A stretch of DNA of 7,150 nucleotides from Oscillospiraceae bacterium (GTDB lineage Bacteria; Bacillota; Clostridia; Oscillospirales; Acutalibacteraceae). A model generated the notes under the pieces. It searched no databases. It was not told the origin of the DNA and was given only the letters and a program-made list of their open reading frames with translations. Shown in pieces: positions 1 through 6,123 of the stretch (positions are counted from its first letter, which is position 1; each line of letters starts with the position of its first letter). The position numbers were made by a program, and so were the translations under genes. The stretch lies in contig DXWE01000072.1 in assembly GCA_019417045.1 (NCBI GenBank), positions 752 through 7,901 of the forward strand. Reading direction: 5' to 3'.

Positions 1-1154
1 TTTTTGTACTCGTAGACACCCTTGGTGTTCTCGATCTTCTCCAGCTGTTCCCGGGCGGCTGCAAACGCCTCCACTGCCCGGGGATCAAAGTAATCCCCGG
101 AATGGCCGAGGATATAGGAAACCCCCTCTTCAAATCCCCAGGCTTTTTTATAACTCCTGTCGGTCGTCAGCGCGTCGAACACGTCCGCCACCGCCGTGAG
201 GCTCGCCGCCTGGCAGATCTCCTCGCCGCGCAGGCCCAGATAGCCGCTCCCGTCGCAGTGCTCATGGTGTTGCCGCGCGATGTCCGCCGCCAACTGCAAA
301 AACGGGGAGCCCGTACCGGAGAGGATCTGATACCCATACAAAACATGGCACTGAATCTGTTCAAATTCCTCGGTTGTCAGCTGCTCCTCCTTGGACAGTA
401 CCGCAGACGGGATGACGATCTTTCCGAGATCGTGCAGCAGGGAGGCCTGCGCAATCTCCTGTGCCTCTGTCTCGGACAGCCCGCTGTGCAGGCAGAGCAC
501 GCGGACATATTCGGCCACATGCAGCACATGGTGACTGTCGGTGTCGCACTTTTGCATCACCAGCTCGGTCAGCACCCGCAGCACCGTCTCCTGCTGCTCT
601 ATCCCGGTGAACCGCAGCGTACCGGTTCCCATGGCAGGGGCCACCTTTGACGCCGGGATTTTCGCCTCCTGGTTCTCCCGCCGCAGACGGTGCAGGAAAG
701 CCGCCGGCAAAGCTGCCAACAGGCACAGGCCGCCCAGGGGCAACGGCCAGAAAAATCCGGTTGAACATTTAACCAGCGCGTTCAGCCACACGGCCCCCTG
801 CCAGAGAAGCAGGATCAGCACGACTACATACAGCGGGGCGGGAAGCGGGAGTCGCCGTGCGCGGTAGGACTTATAGAAAACCGCCGCCGTGCACGCCAGA
901 TGCCACCATCCATAGCCCTGGATCAGCAGGCACACCAGCGGCTCAAACGGACACGCTGCCATCAGCAGCCCGAGCAGCAGCGCGCCGCCCAGCAGCGCCT
1001 CCATCAGCGGCGACCACGGTTCCCGGCCGGTCAGGAGCAACAGAGAGGAGACCGACAGCCCCACCAGACACAGCAGCTGAAGTCGGAAACAGACCGGGCC
1101 GGCGGACGGCGACACCGGCAGATCCAGACAGAGCGCCCCCGCCAGGGAGAGGCC
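1..1154 (-). CDS. HD-GYP phosphodiesterase, C-terminal part (membrane helices plus HD-GYP domain), 3' end beyond window
   Basis: This is the part of the HD-GYP gene after the in-frame TGA at 1155-1157. It is open for 384 codons, in the same frame as the N-terminal part, up to the left edge. Order: about five or six hydrophobic segments with an RARR basic loop, then a cytoplasmic HD-GYP domain. Visible motifs are HVLHVAEYV, the metal-binding pair in SLLHDLGKIVIP (H at 432-434, D at 429-431), CHVLYGYQIL, and HHEHCDGSGYLGLRGEEI (HH at 264-269). HD-GYP proteins hydrolyse cyclic di-GMP to pGpG or GMP at a two- or three-metal centre. All metal-ligand positions I can place are kept. The signature GYP is GYL here, and the following loop is one residue shorter than usual, so activity is likely but not certain. 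If translated separately, the first good ATG is at 1002-1004, without a clear ribosome site. Promoter and riboswitch lie upstream of the preceding gene. Confidence 0.85.
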
Positions 1155-1157
1155 TCA
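1155..1157 (-). other. In-frame TGA interrupting the HD-GYP reading frame
   Basis: The minus strand reads GGC GTG TGA GGC CTC TCC. Both sides are in one frame and form a continuous hydrophobic stretch (QLLAGGV, stop, GLSLAGALCLDLP) that looks like a single membrane helix. One substitution restores the frame: CGA (Arg), GGA (Gly) or TGG (Trp) are the simplest ancestors. The divIVA-like, rsmF-like, dehydrogenase and both TauE genes all end in TGA, so TGA is a working stop here. I see no convincing selenocysteine element, and selenocysteine in a membrane helix would be odd. Confidence 0.85.
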
Positions 1158-1808
1158 CACGCCCCCGGCCAGGAGCTGCCGCCGGCCGGGATGGCGCCGG
1201 TAGCGCACCCCCAGTCCCACAAGCCATCCTCCCAACAGCAGCGACAGGGCGGACAGCGCGAGCTTGCCCATGCTGTCCCTCGTGACAACGGGACCATCCC
1301 GCAAGGTGGCCGAGAATCGCAGGCACAAGGGGCTGTGCCATATCACCCGCAGCCGTCCCTCCTGCCGGGTAGGCGGCAGGATCAGCTCTGCCCTCTGGGC
1401 GCCGGTCAGTACCGTGGGTGTGTCCAGCGTATTCAGCAGCTCCTGTTCGTTCCAAAACACTGCTATCTGCGCATTTTGATAGGTGAGTATCAACGTCTGT
1501 TCTTCGGCAAGGGCGGGAAGGGTTCGTTCCAGTTCCAGATATGCCTGCCGCCGGGACGATGACAAGAGATCCTGCAAAGAAGATGTCTGCCTCTTGGCCT
1601 GATCCAGCCCCTCCGGCGTATCGGCGCTGACATAAGACCATTCCGTCAGCACCTGGCCGCCCTGTAACCAGCTGTTTATCGGCGCTTGGATCGCGAGCCA
1701 GGCCATCCCGCACAGGGCGGCAAGGCAGGCCGCCAACAGCAGCAGGCGCCCGCACTGCCGGCGGGTGTCCGTTCCCTCCGTGGAGAGCACCCCCGTTTGG
1801 TTTTGCAC
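1155..1808 (-). CDS. N-terminal sensor part of the HD-GYP membrane protein, cut by an in-frame TGA
   Basis: It encodes 217 residues before the TGA. A transmembrane anchor lies at roughly residues 21-40 (LLLLAACLAALCGMAWLAI). An extracytoplasmic domain of about 140 residues follows (contains AEEQTLILTYQNAQIAVFWN), then a second membrane segment near 182-202 (LALSALSLLLGGWLVGLGV) and a basic loop (RYRRHPGRR). The frame then stops, but the same frame continues with more membrane helices and an HD-GYP domain. The intact architecture would be an outer sensor domain, about seven helices and a cytoplasmic enzyme, which resembles 7TMR-DISM receptors; that assignment is inference, because I do not recognise the outer domain. 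I chose GTG at 1806-1808 because a perfect AGGAGG lies nine bases before it. The in-frame ATG at 1830-1832 has no ribosome site. The gene follows the DivIVA-like gene by about 30 bases in the same operon. Confidence 0.7.
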   Translation of the reverse strand: MQNQTGVLSTEGTDTRRQCGRLLLLAACLAALCGMAWLAIQAPINSWLQGGQVLTEWSYVSADTPEGLDQAKRQTSSLQDLLSSSRRQAYLELERTLPALAEEQTLILTYQNAQIAVFWNEQELLNTLDTPTVLTGAQRAELILPPTRQEGRLRVIWHSPLCLRFSATLRDGPVVTRDSMGKLALSALSLLLGGWLVGLGVRYRRHPGRRQLLAGGV

Positions 1809-1817
1809 AGCGCCCAC

Positions 1818-1823
1818 CCTCCT
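1818..1823 (-). promoter_or_regulatory. Ribosome binding site AGGAGG that sets the HD-GYP start
   Basis: The perfect AGGAGG is nine bases upstream of GTG at 1806-1808. It lies downstream of the in-frame ATG at 1830-1832, so it supports the GTG start over the longer reading. Confidence 0.7.
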
Positions 1824-1838
1824 GCCTGCCATACTGCA

Positions 1839-2813
1839 TCATGTCCGTTTGCCAAACACGTCCTTTGCCCTGATCCGGGTGTTGATGACCAGCGGAGACG
1901 AACCCACCGCCGGCCGTGCCTCCACCTGTACAGCTTCCGCAGCCGGTGTCCCGGCCGCCGCATCCTCCCCGGTGCCGAGCGAGGTCGCCGTCTCCTCCCG
2001 ATCCTGCCGGACGCGATGCGTCTCCTGGATCGCCTGGAAGAGAAGCGGCGGCAGGCCGGCGGATTCCGGCGTCTCCGGTTCCGGTTGGGGTTCCACCTCC
2101 GGCAGGATCTCGCTGGGCACATAGGTCTTGGCCGTACTGCGCGAGCGCGTCATCATCGCCTCTTTTTTCTCCAGCAATCGGGTTCTCACCGTCTCCAGAA
2201 CCGGCAGATTTTCCTCCAGTTGCTGACCACTTTTGGCGAATTCCTCCAGGCTTTCGAGCATCTTCTCATACGACTCCACCAACTGGCGGACCGTCTCCTC
2301 CTTCGCCTGGCAGAGGGCGGCCACCGTCCCCTGCAGCCGGTGATTGGTCTGTTCGATCAGGCCCGCATAGGCATCGACCTGCGCATCCACATCCGCCGCC
2401 ACATCCGCTCGCATCTGCTCCATATCCTCATATGCTTTCAGATAGATCTGGCCGATATTCTCCACTTCCCGCTGGGTTCCCCGATCGGCTTTGAGCTGTT
2501 CCAACTCCGCGCGCAGCCGCGCCGTCTCCTCCTCCCGCCGGGCCGGGTCCGCCTCCCAATCCGCCAAAAGCCGGTCGGCCTTCTCCTGAAGCTCCTGCTT
2601 TTCCCGCCGCAGGGTCTCCAGTTCCTCATTCTGTTCCCGGGCGACGGAACCGTCGGGGTCCGGCGTCACCGGGGCCAGCGATTTCTCCTGCCACGCGGAC
2701 AACTCCATGTTGAGCTTGGTCACCTTGGACGCCAGGATGTCGTTTTGGCTGCGCAGGGAGTCCAACACCTCGTCGGTCTCACGAATGTCGTATCCCCAAA
2801 ATGACTTTTTCAT
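1839..2813 (-). CDS. DivIVA-like coiled-coil protein
   Basis: Predicted cytoplasmic protein of 324 residues. The N-terminus (FWGYDIRETDEVLDSL, residues 5-20) matches the DivIVA/GpsB membrane-binding motif, where an FxGYDxxEVDxFL pattern is typical; the Phe-Trp here would fit the membrane-inserting tip. Long heptad-rich, Glu/Arg/Leu-rich stretches follow (about 20-45, 58-112 and 115-215). A Pro/Glu-rich linker comes next (around 230-255), and a conserved-looking basic tail ends the protein (INTRIRAKDVFGKRT). DivIVA proteins mark poles and septa by sensing membrane curvature and recruit partners; a partner role for this one is inference. Start: ATG at 2811-2813 has GAGGGAG eight bases upstream. 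The GTG at 2820-2822 abuts that site and is unlikely. It is the first gene behind the c-di-GMP riboswitch and is followed closely by the HD-GYP gene, which suggests that it localises or scaffolds that enzyme. Housekeeping DivIVA is usually shorter and lies in the division cluster, so this is probably a specialised paralogue. Confidence 0.72.
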   Translation of the reverse strand: MKKSFWGYDIRETDEVLDSLRSQNDILASKVTKLNMELSAWQEKSLAPVTPDPDGSVAREQNEELETLRREKQELQEKADRLLADWEADPARREEETARLRAELEQLKADRGTQREVENIGQIYLKAYEDMEQMRADVAADVDAQVDAYAGLIEQTNHRLQGTVAALCQAKEETVRQLVESYEKMLESLEEFAKSGQQLEENLPVLETVRTRLLEKKEAMMTRSRSTAKTYVPSEILPEVEPQPEPETPESAGLPPLLFQAIQETHRVRQDREETATSLGTGEDAAAGTPAAEAVQVEARPAVGSSPLVINTRIRAKDVFGKRT

Positions 2814-2856
2814 CCCACTCACTCCCTCTGTTGATGACTTTCAACCCAGATGCGGG

Positions 2857-2895
2857 CAAAATAAAAAGGCTGCATTATTTTTCAATAATGCAGCC
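2857..2895 (-). terminator. Intrinsic terminator forming the riboswitch expression platform
   Basis: A perfect 12-bp stem (GGCTGCATTATT at 2884-2895 pairing with 2868-2879) has a GAAA loop and is followed on the minus strand by TTTTTATTTT. It lies about 85 bases inside the leader that starts at the 2986-3014 promoter and before the divIVA-like start, so it acts as a leader attenuator, not only as an end-of-gene terminator. Ten bases of its 5' arm (2884-2893) are also the proposed 3' strand of the aptamer P1 helix, so the two folds exclude each other. Confidence 0.88.
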
Positions 2896-2978
2896 AGACA
2901 ATCATGACGGGATCTCCCGCTTTAGATTCTTAAGCTTTGCGTCGCCAACTTTCATTGGTTTTGCCAAACTATACAATT
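2884..2978 (-). ncRNA. Cyclic di-GMP class I (GEMM-I) riboswitch aptamer
   Basis: The minus-strand leader carries the hallmarks of GEMM-I in order. GGCAAAACC is followed by a short helix CCAAT/GTTGG capped by a GAAA tetraloop, then the core GACGCAAAGC, then TCTAAAG (tetraloop-receptor side). Next is a CGGG-AGAT-CCCG hairpin, then ATGATT closing the third helix with AATC, and the 3' segment GTCTGGCTGC. P1 can form between 2969-2978 (AATTGTATAG) and 2884-2893 (CTGCATTATT) with about eight of ten pairs, some of them wobbles. In the known structure a G before the CAAA contacts one ligand guanine. Both candidate positions are G here, which favours c-di-GMP over the cAMP-GMP variant, though my numbering is by eye. 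Ligand binding would stabilise P1, occupy the terminator arm and turn the operon on. No covariance search was run. Confidence 0.87.
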
Positions 2979-2985
2979 TTCTGTT

Positions 2986-3014
2986 ATCTTATCATACAAT
3001 CCGCCGTTTGTCAA
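2986..3014 (-). promoter_or_regulatory. Sigma-A type promoter of the riboswitch/DivIVA/HD-GYP operon
   Basis: A perfect -35 TTGACA (3009-3014), a 17-bp spacer and a -10 TAAGAT (2986-2991). The start of transcription would be near 2979-2981, a few bases before the proposed P1 strand of the aptamer, so promoter and aptamer fit each other. Confidence 0.82.
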
Positions 3015-3068
3015 CCGGGATTTTCTCCCGGCCTTTCTCTGCCTCCCCACCAGTCTATGCCGGGAGGC
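3015..3068 (-). repeat. Two small inverted repeats between the rsmF-like gene and the riboswitch promoter
   Basis: CCGGGA/TCCCGG with a 5-base loop spans 3015-3031 and directly abuts the -35 box. GCCTCCC/GGGAGGC with a 14-base loop spans 3041-3068. Neither is followed by a T-run on the minus strand, so they are weak candidates for ending the rsmF-like transcript. The first could equally be an operator next to the promoter. Confidence 0.35.
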
Positions 3069-3086
3069 TTGTACGTATGCCCGCAT

Positions 3087-4499
3087 TCAACCGGGGCCCG
3101 GCGGGGCGGCTGCCAGCAGACGCAGCCCCTTGGGGTAGCGGTTGTTCAACCGGCCCGCGCCCGCTTTTCCCAGCCCCAGGGGGATCCCCTCCAAAAGGAC
3201 CGCCGTCCATCCGGCGGCCGTCTGTGTGGGAATCGCCTCGCCGCGCAGATATGCCGTGACTCGCGGGTCCGCAAGGGAGAGCTCCAGCCGACTTTGAAAC
3301 CGCGCACCCCGCGCCATTGCCAGACCATGGTCAGGTTCGAGCCGACCGGTGCACACCGTGGCGGCTGCTACGCCTGCTGCCAACACCCCCAGCCCGCGCA
3401 ACGCCGGCAATCCGGCCGGCAGCAGCCGAATCTGCCGGCCAAATCGTTCCGAAACCCCCTGCAGCTCCTCCCCCGTCCAGTCCCGATATGCCAAGGAGAA
3501 CTCCCGATCCTGCCGCGGATAGGGATAGGTACCCACCGCGGCGTTGGGGGTGGTTTCCCGATCTGCCGCACGGCGCAGGCGGGCGATATAGTGTCCCTCT
3601 CCCCCCTGCCCCGGCCAGATCCGCCGGCTGTGCCACAGCGGAAACGACGTGTGCAGGATGGCAGTGTCCATAAACGGTGCGAGCCGTTCGATCGGCAGGC
3701 CGGGGCTGCCGGCCGCCAGGGAAAACGACTCCAGCTCAAAATCGGGATGGGACTCCAAAAAGGCGGCGATCTGACACTCGTCCTCCTCCGGAGCGAAGGT
3801 GCAGGTGGCATACACCAGCCGCCCTCCCGGGCGCACCAGCTCCGCTGCCGCCGAGAGGATCTCCCTCCCCCTTTCGGCGCACTGCCGCACCAGCTCCACC
3901 GACCACTGGGCCAGCGCCGCCGGCTCCTTGCGGAACATCCCCTCTCCCGAACACGGCGCATCCACCAACACCCCGTCAAAATAGCCGGGCAGGCGCTGTG
4001 CGAGCGCACGGCAGTCCGTGCTGGAGACCACCGCGTTCTCCACCCCGCACCGCTCCAGATTTTGAAGCAGGATCCGGGCACGGGCAGTCACATATTCATT
4101 GCACCACAAAAGCCCCTGTCCGCACAGCGCCGCCGCTATCTGCGTCGCCTTGCCGCCCGGCGCCGCGCATGCGTCCAGCAGCCTCTCTCCCGGCTGCGGG
4201 TCCAGCGCCGCCACCGCGGCCGTGGCGGAGGGCTCCTGCATATAATACGCCCCCGCATGGTGCAGCGGGTCCGCTCCTGCACGATGCGATTCCCCCACAT
4301 AAAACGTATCCGGCGCAAACGGCGTGGGTTCCAGCGTCTCCCCATATGTACGCGTCCACAGCTCCTGGAATTTCCCAACCGGGCACTTCAGGGTGTTGAC
4401 ACGAAGTCCCCGCCTTCGGGGGGACGCATATCCCTTTTGCCAGTCCTTCCCCTCAGACAGGAGATCCATTCTTTGTATAAATTCTTCTGGAAAATACAT
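3087..4499 (-). CDS. rsmF: RsmF-type 16S rRNA m5C methyltransferase (NOL1/NOP2/Sun family)
   Basis: Predicted 470-residue SAM-dependent RNA cytosine-5 methyltransferase. E. coli RsmF (about 479 residues) modifies C1407 of 16S rRNA; the exact target here is inferred. Visible motifs: RVNTLK (33-38), YYMQEPSA near 85-92, SAM-binding DACAAPGGK (109-117), VDAPCSGEGMFRK with the release Cys183, and ATCTF with the nucleophilic Cys233. The C-terminal 150 residues carry the family's RNA-binding PUA-like part (DHGLAMARG, LNNRYPKGLR). Start: ATG at 4497-4499 (MYFPEEF) has GAAGAGGA upstream, and that site overlaps the stop codon of the dehydrogenase gene, so translation is probably coupled. The frame stays open upstream for about 82 more codons, but that extension only overlaps the dehydrogenase gene. 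Function is firm at family level; RsmF rather than another m5C paralogue rests on the C-terminal region. Confidence 0.93.
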   Translation of the reverse strand: MYFPEEFIQRMDLLSEGKDWQKGYASPRRRGLRVNTLKCPVGKFQELWTRTYGETLEPTPFAPDTFYVGESHRAGADPLHHAGAYYMQEPSATAAVAALDPQPGERLLDACAAPGGKATQIAAALCGQGLLWCNEYVTARARILLQNLERCGVENAVVSSTDCRALAQRLPGYFDGVLVDAPCSGEGMFRKEPAALAQWSVELVRQCAERGREILSAAAELVRPGGRLVYATCTFAPEEDECQIAAFLESHPDFELESFSLAAGSPGLPIERLAPFMDTAILHTSFPLWHSRRIWPGQGGEGHYIARLRRAADRETTPNAAVGTYPYPRQDREFSLAYRDWTGEELQGVSERFGRQIRLLPAGLPALRGLGVLAAGVAAATVCTGRLEPDHGLAMARGARFQSRLELSLADPRVTAYLRGEAIPTQTAAGWTAVLLEGIPLGLGKAGAGRLNNRYPKGLRLLAAAPPGPG

Positions 4500-4513
4500 T
4501 TTGTATATCCTCT

Positions 4514-5269
4514 TCAGCGCAATTTGCACCGTTGCGCCACATACTGCACCGGCAGTTCCCAACACGCGGGCAGCAGCTTGGAGAGCACGTGCAACACGTT
4601 CATCACGGCGCCCGGAATGATGGTGTCTCTGCCGTCGGACAGGTGTTCCAGCGCCATCCGCACGCAGCGCTCGGATGGCATGGACGGCAGGTGGAATACG
4701 GCGTTGGCCACGTCGTTGAACTCGGTCTCCACCGGGCCGGGACACAGCGCAATCACCCGCACCGCCTTGTGCTGCTGCTTCATCTCATAGTTGACCGCGC
4801 GGCTCAGGCTGAGTACATAGGCCTTTGTGGCGGCATAGGTCGCCATCAGGGGAGCCGGCTGATAGGCCGCCATACTGGCGACATTGAGGATGACCCCCCG
4901 GGACATGCTGCGCGCGAACAGCTTGGTGAGGATATGCACCGCGGTGATGTTGGTCCGCACCATCGCCAGATCCTCCTGAAGCGGGATCTCCACAAACGGT
5001 CCCACCTTCCCAAAGCCGGCGTTGTTGACAACCAGACCGATCTCATACGGCCGGCAGGCCTTATACAGCGCCACCACCTCATCCGGATGGGAGAGATCTG
5101 CCACCCGGATCTGCACGCGGCTGTCAAAGTGGGAGGTGATGTATTTCTTCAGCCGGCGCAGCCGGTCCTCCCGGCGCGCGACGACGATGAGGTCCCAGCC
5201 CCTGGCGGCCAGTTGGCACGCGATCTGCCACCCGATGCCGCTGGAGGCGCCCGTCACCAGAGCAATCAT
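4514..5269 (-). CDS. Short-chain dehydrogenase/reductase (classical SDR)
   Basis: Predicted soluble NAD(P)-dependent oxidoreductase of 251 residues, the usual size of a classical SDR. Motifs: cofactor loop TGASSGIG (6-13), paired arginines after the second strand (VARRED, 31-36) favouring NADPH, VNNAG (81-85), active-site Asn107, Ser132 in NVASMAAYQ, and YAATK with Tyr145 and Lys149; CPGPVETEF follows. The tetrad is complete, so it should be active. The substrate cannot be read from sequence; the NVASMAAYQ and CPGPVETEF segments resemble the DltE/YqjQ-like subgroup. Start: ATG at 5267-5269 with AAAGGGG eight bases upstream; a longer reading frame upstream only overlaps the TauE gene. It has its own promoter at 5307-5335 and is followed 14 bases later by the rsmF-like gene. 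No functional link between the two is evident. Confidence 0.92.
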   Translation of the reverse strand: MIALVTGASSGIGWQIACQLAARGWDLIVVARREDRLRRLKKYITSHFDSRVQIRVADLSHPDEVVALYKACRPYEIGLVVNNAGFGKVGPFVEIPLQEDLAMVRTNITAVHILTKLFARSMSRGVILNVASMAAYQPAPLMATYAATKAYVLSLSRAVNYEMKQQHKAVRVIALCPGPVETEFNDVANAVFHLPSMPSERCVRMALEHLSDGRDTIIPGAVMNVLHVLSKLLPACWELPVQYVAQRCKLR

Positions 5270-5306
5270 GGTCAACGCCCCTTTCTGTTTCGATCCAACT
5301 ACCTGT

Positions 5307-5335
5307 ATTGTACACCCGTCCCGCGGCCGGTTCAA
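5307..5335 (-). promoter_or_regulatory. Promoter of the dehydrogenase/rsmF-like operon
   Basis: A -35 TTGAAC (5330-5335), a 17-bp spacer and a -10 TACAAT (5307-5312). The -35 box contains the TGA stop of the upstream TauE-like gene. This gives the dehydrogenase its own start within a compact gene string. Confidence 0.65.
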
Positions 5336-5697
5336 GTCTCCTTCTTCTTTTTCGCAAACACCTCGCGCAGGCCAATGCCGAGCAGCAGAACGCCAAACAG
5401 CCGCCGCAGCAGATCCGTTTGGATCACCGACGCGAGCCAGGCCGCCAGCGCACAGGCCAGAACACCCCACAGGCACCACAAAACCACCCGTTTTTCCACC
5501 AGGCCGTTGCGCCCGTGGATCCAAAGCGCAGAGGGGGCACAGGATAGAAAATAGAGCAGGTTGATGCCGCCCGCGGTGTACTGGTCCAGGTGCATGACCA
5601 TGGTCAGATACAGGAGCAGCAGCGACCCGCCGCCGATCCCAAAACCGCTGAGAATCCCCGTCAAAGCGCCCACCAGCGCCGCCAGCCATGTGTTCAC
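5332..5697 (-). CDS. Half-size TauE/SafE family membrane protein, second of a pair
   Basis: 121 residues, very hydrophobic, about four membrane segments. GILSGFGIGGG near residues 14-24 matches the TauE/SafE signature. It aligns with its upstream neighbour: HLDQYTAGGINLL against HMDQRKAFATSLG, and LLRRLFGVLLLGIGLREVF against WLRRIFGVLILYGGVRAVL. The C-terminus is strongly basic (AKKKKET), so probably cytoplasmic. Start: GTG at 5695-5697 overlaps the upstream TGA as GTGA, with no strong ribosome site, which suggests translational coupling. Full-length TauE/SafE transporters (about 250 residues) have two such halves and export sulfite, sulfoacetate or related anions. The substrate here is unknown. 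A frameshift in one full-length gene would also give this layout. Confidence 0.85.
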   Translation of the reverse strand: MNTWLAALVGALTGILSGFGIGGGSLLLLYLTMVMHLDQYTAGGINLLYFLSCAPSALWIHGRNGLVEKRVVLWCLWGVLACALAAWLASVIQTDLLRRLFGVLLLGIGLREVFAKKKKET

Positions 5698-6053
5698 AGC
5701 AACAACACCGCCCTCACGCCGCCATAGAGGATCAAAACGCCAAAAATCCGGCGCAGCCAGATCAGCGGGATCCGGTGGAAGCACTTGCCGCCGATATACC
5801 CGCCCACCAGGCCACCCAGAAGATAGGGAATCGCCGTTAGGACATCCAGGCCGCCCCGAAACCCATATACCACGAGCGAGACCACTGTCAGCGGCAGGAT
5901 GATCCCAAGCGAAGTGGCAAAGGCCTTGCGCTGATCCATGTGCAGCCAGCCGGTGAGCAGCGGCACGACAAACAGGCCGCCACCCGCGCCAAACAGGCCG
6001 TTGGCAGCGCCTGCCAGACTTCCGATCACCATACATTTGGTCCGGTCTTTCAT
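5694..6053 (-). CDS. Half-size TauE/SafE family membrane protein, first of a pair
   Basis: 119 residues, about half the family length. The signature NGLFGAGGGLFVVPLL (18-33) begins the hydrophobic core; further membrane segments lie near 47-66, 70-90 and 98-119. The short basic N-terminus (MKDRTK) predicts a cytoplasmic start. I chose ATG at 6051-6053 because GGGGTG lies about six bases upstream; the GTG at 6060-6062 overlaps that site. It ends in TGA inside the GTGA overlap with the second half. The two products probably assemble into one exporter. I find no convincing promoter directly upstream. Confidence 0.85.
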   Translation of the reverse strand: MKDRTKCMVIGSLAGAANGLFGAGGGLFVVPLLTGWLHMDQRKAFATSLGIILPLTVVSLVVYGFRGGLDVLTAIPYLLGGLVGGYIGGKCFHRIPLIWLRRIFGVLILYGGVRAVLLL

Positions 6054-6097
6054 GTGACACACCCCGTCTTAGGATGTCACCAATTGGATAAAATATC

Positions 6098-6123
6098 AGC
6101 CCCTCTTTCAAAAAAGAGGGGCT
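6098..6123 (-). terminator. Hairpin, probable terminator of the lipoprotein transcript
   Basis: A perfect 11-bp stem (AGCCCCTCTTT at 6113-6123 pairing with 6098-6108) with a 4-base loop. On the minus strand GATATTTTATCC follows, a modest T-rich tail; on the plus strand the tail is A-rich, so minus-strand use is favoured. It lies about 200 bases after the lipoprotein stop and 45 bases before the first TauE-like gene. Confidence 0.6.

Noticed and set aside
102..867. Plus-strand open frames opposite the HD-GYP domain
   Set aside because: They are shadows: the minus-strand frame carries HDLGK and HHE...DGSGY in the right order and spacing.
1155..1157. TGA as selenocysteine or as a reassigned sense codon
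   Set aside because: Five other genes here end in TGA, no convincing SECIS hairpin follows, and the site is in a membrane helix.
943..1842. 299-codon minus-strand frame overlapping the HD-GYP gene
   Set aside because: It is out of frame with the membrane and HD-GYP motifs, lacks a ribosome site, and is rich in Ala/Gly/Arg without recognisable features.
1686..2804. 372-codon open frame on the plus strand
   Set aside because: Antisense to the DivIVA-like coiled-coil gene. Its leucine-rich look mirrors Glu/Lys/Gln codons on the other strand.
2857..2895. Reading the hairpin as only the end-of-gene terminator of the rsmF-like gene
   Set aside because: A strong promoter and a complete aptamer lie between that gene and the hairpin, and the hairpin shares its arm with the aptamer.
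4500..4745. Upstream extension of the rsmF-like frame to 4745
   Set aside because: It lies wholly over the dehydrogenase gene and has no family similarity; ATG at 4497-4499 has a good ribosome site.
2937..4790. 617-codon open frame on the plus strand
   Set aside because: It lies antisense to the rsmF-like gene, has Pro/Arg/Gln-rich sequence with no motif, and arises because high GC removes stops. The minus strand carries clear catalytic motifs.
6085..6115. Possible promoter TTGAAA-17-TCCAAT for the TauE pair
   Set aside because: The -10 lacks the key second-position A, and the -35 lies inside the hairpin. Too weak to list.
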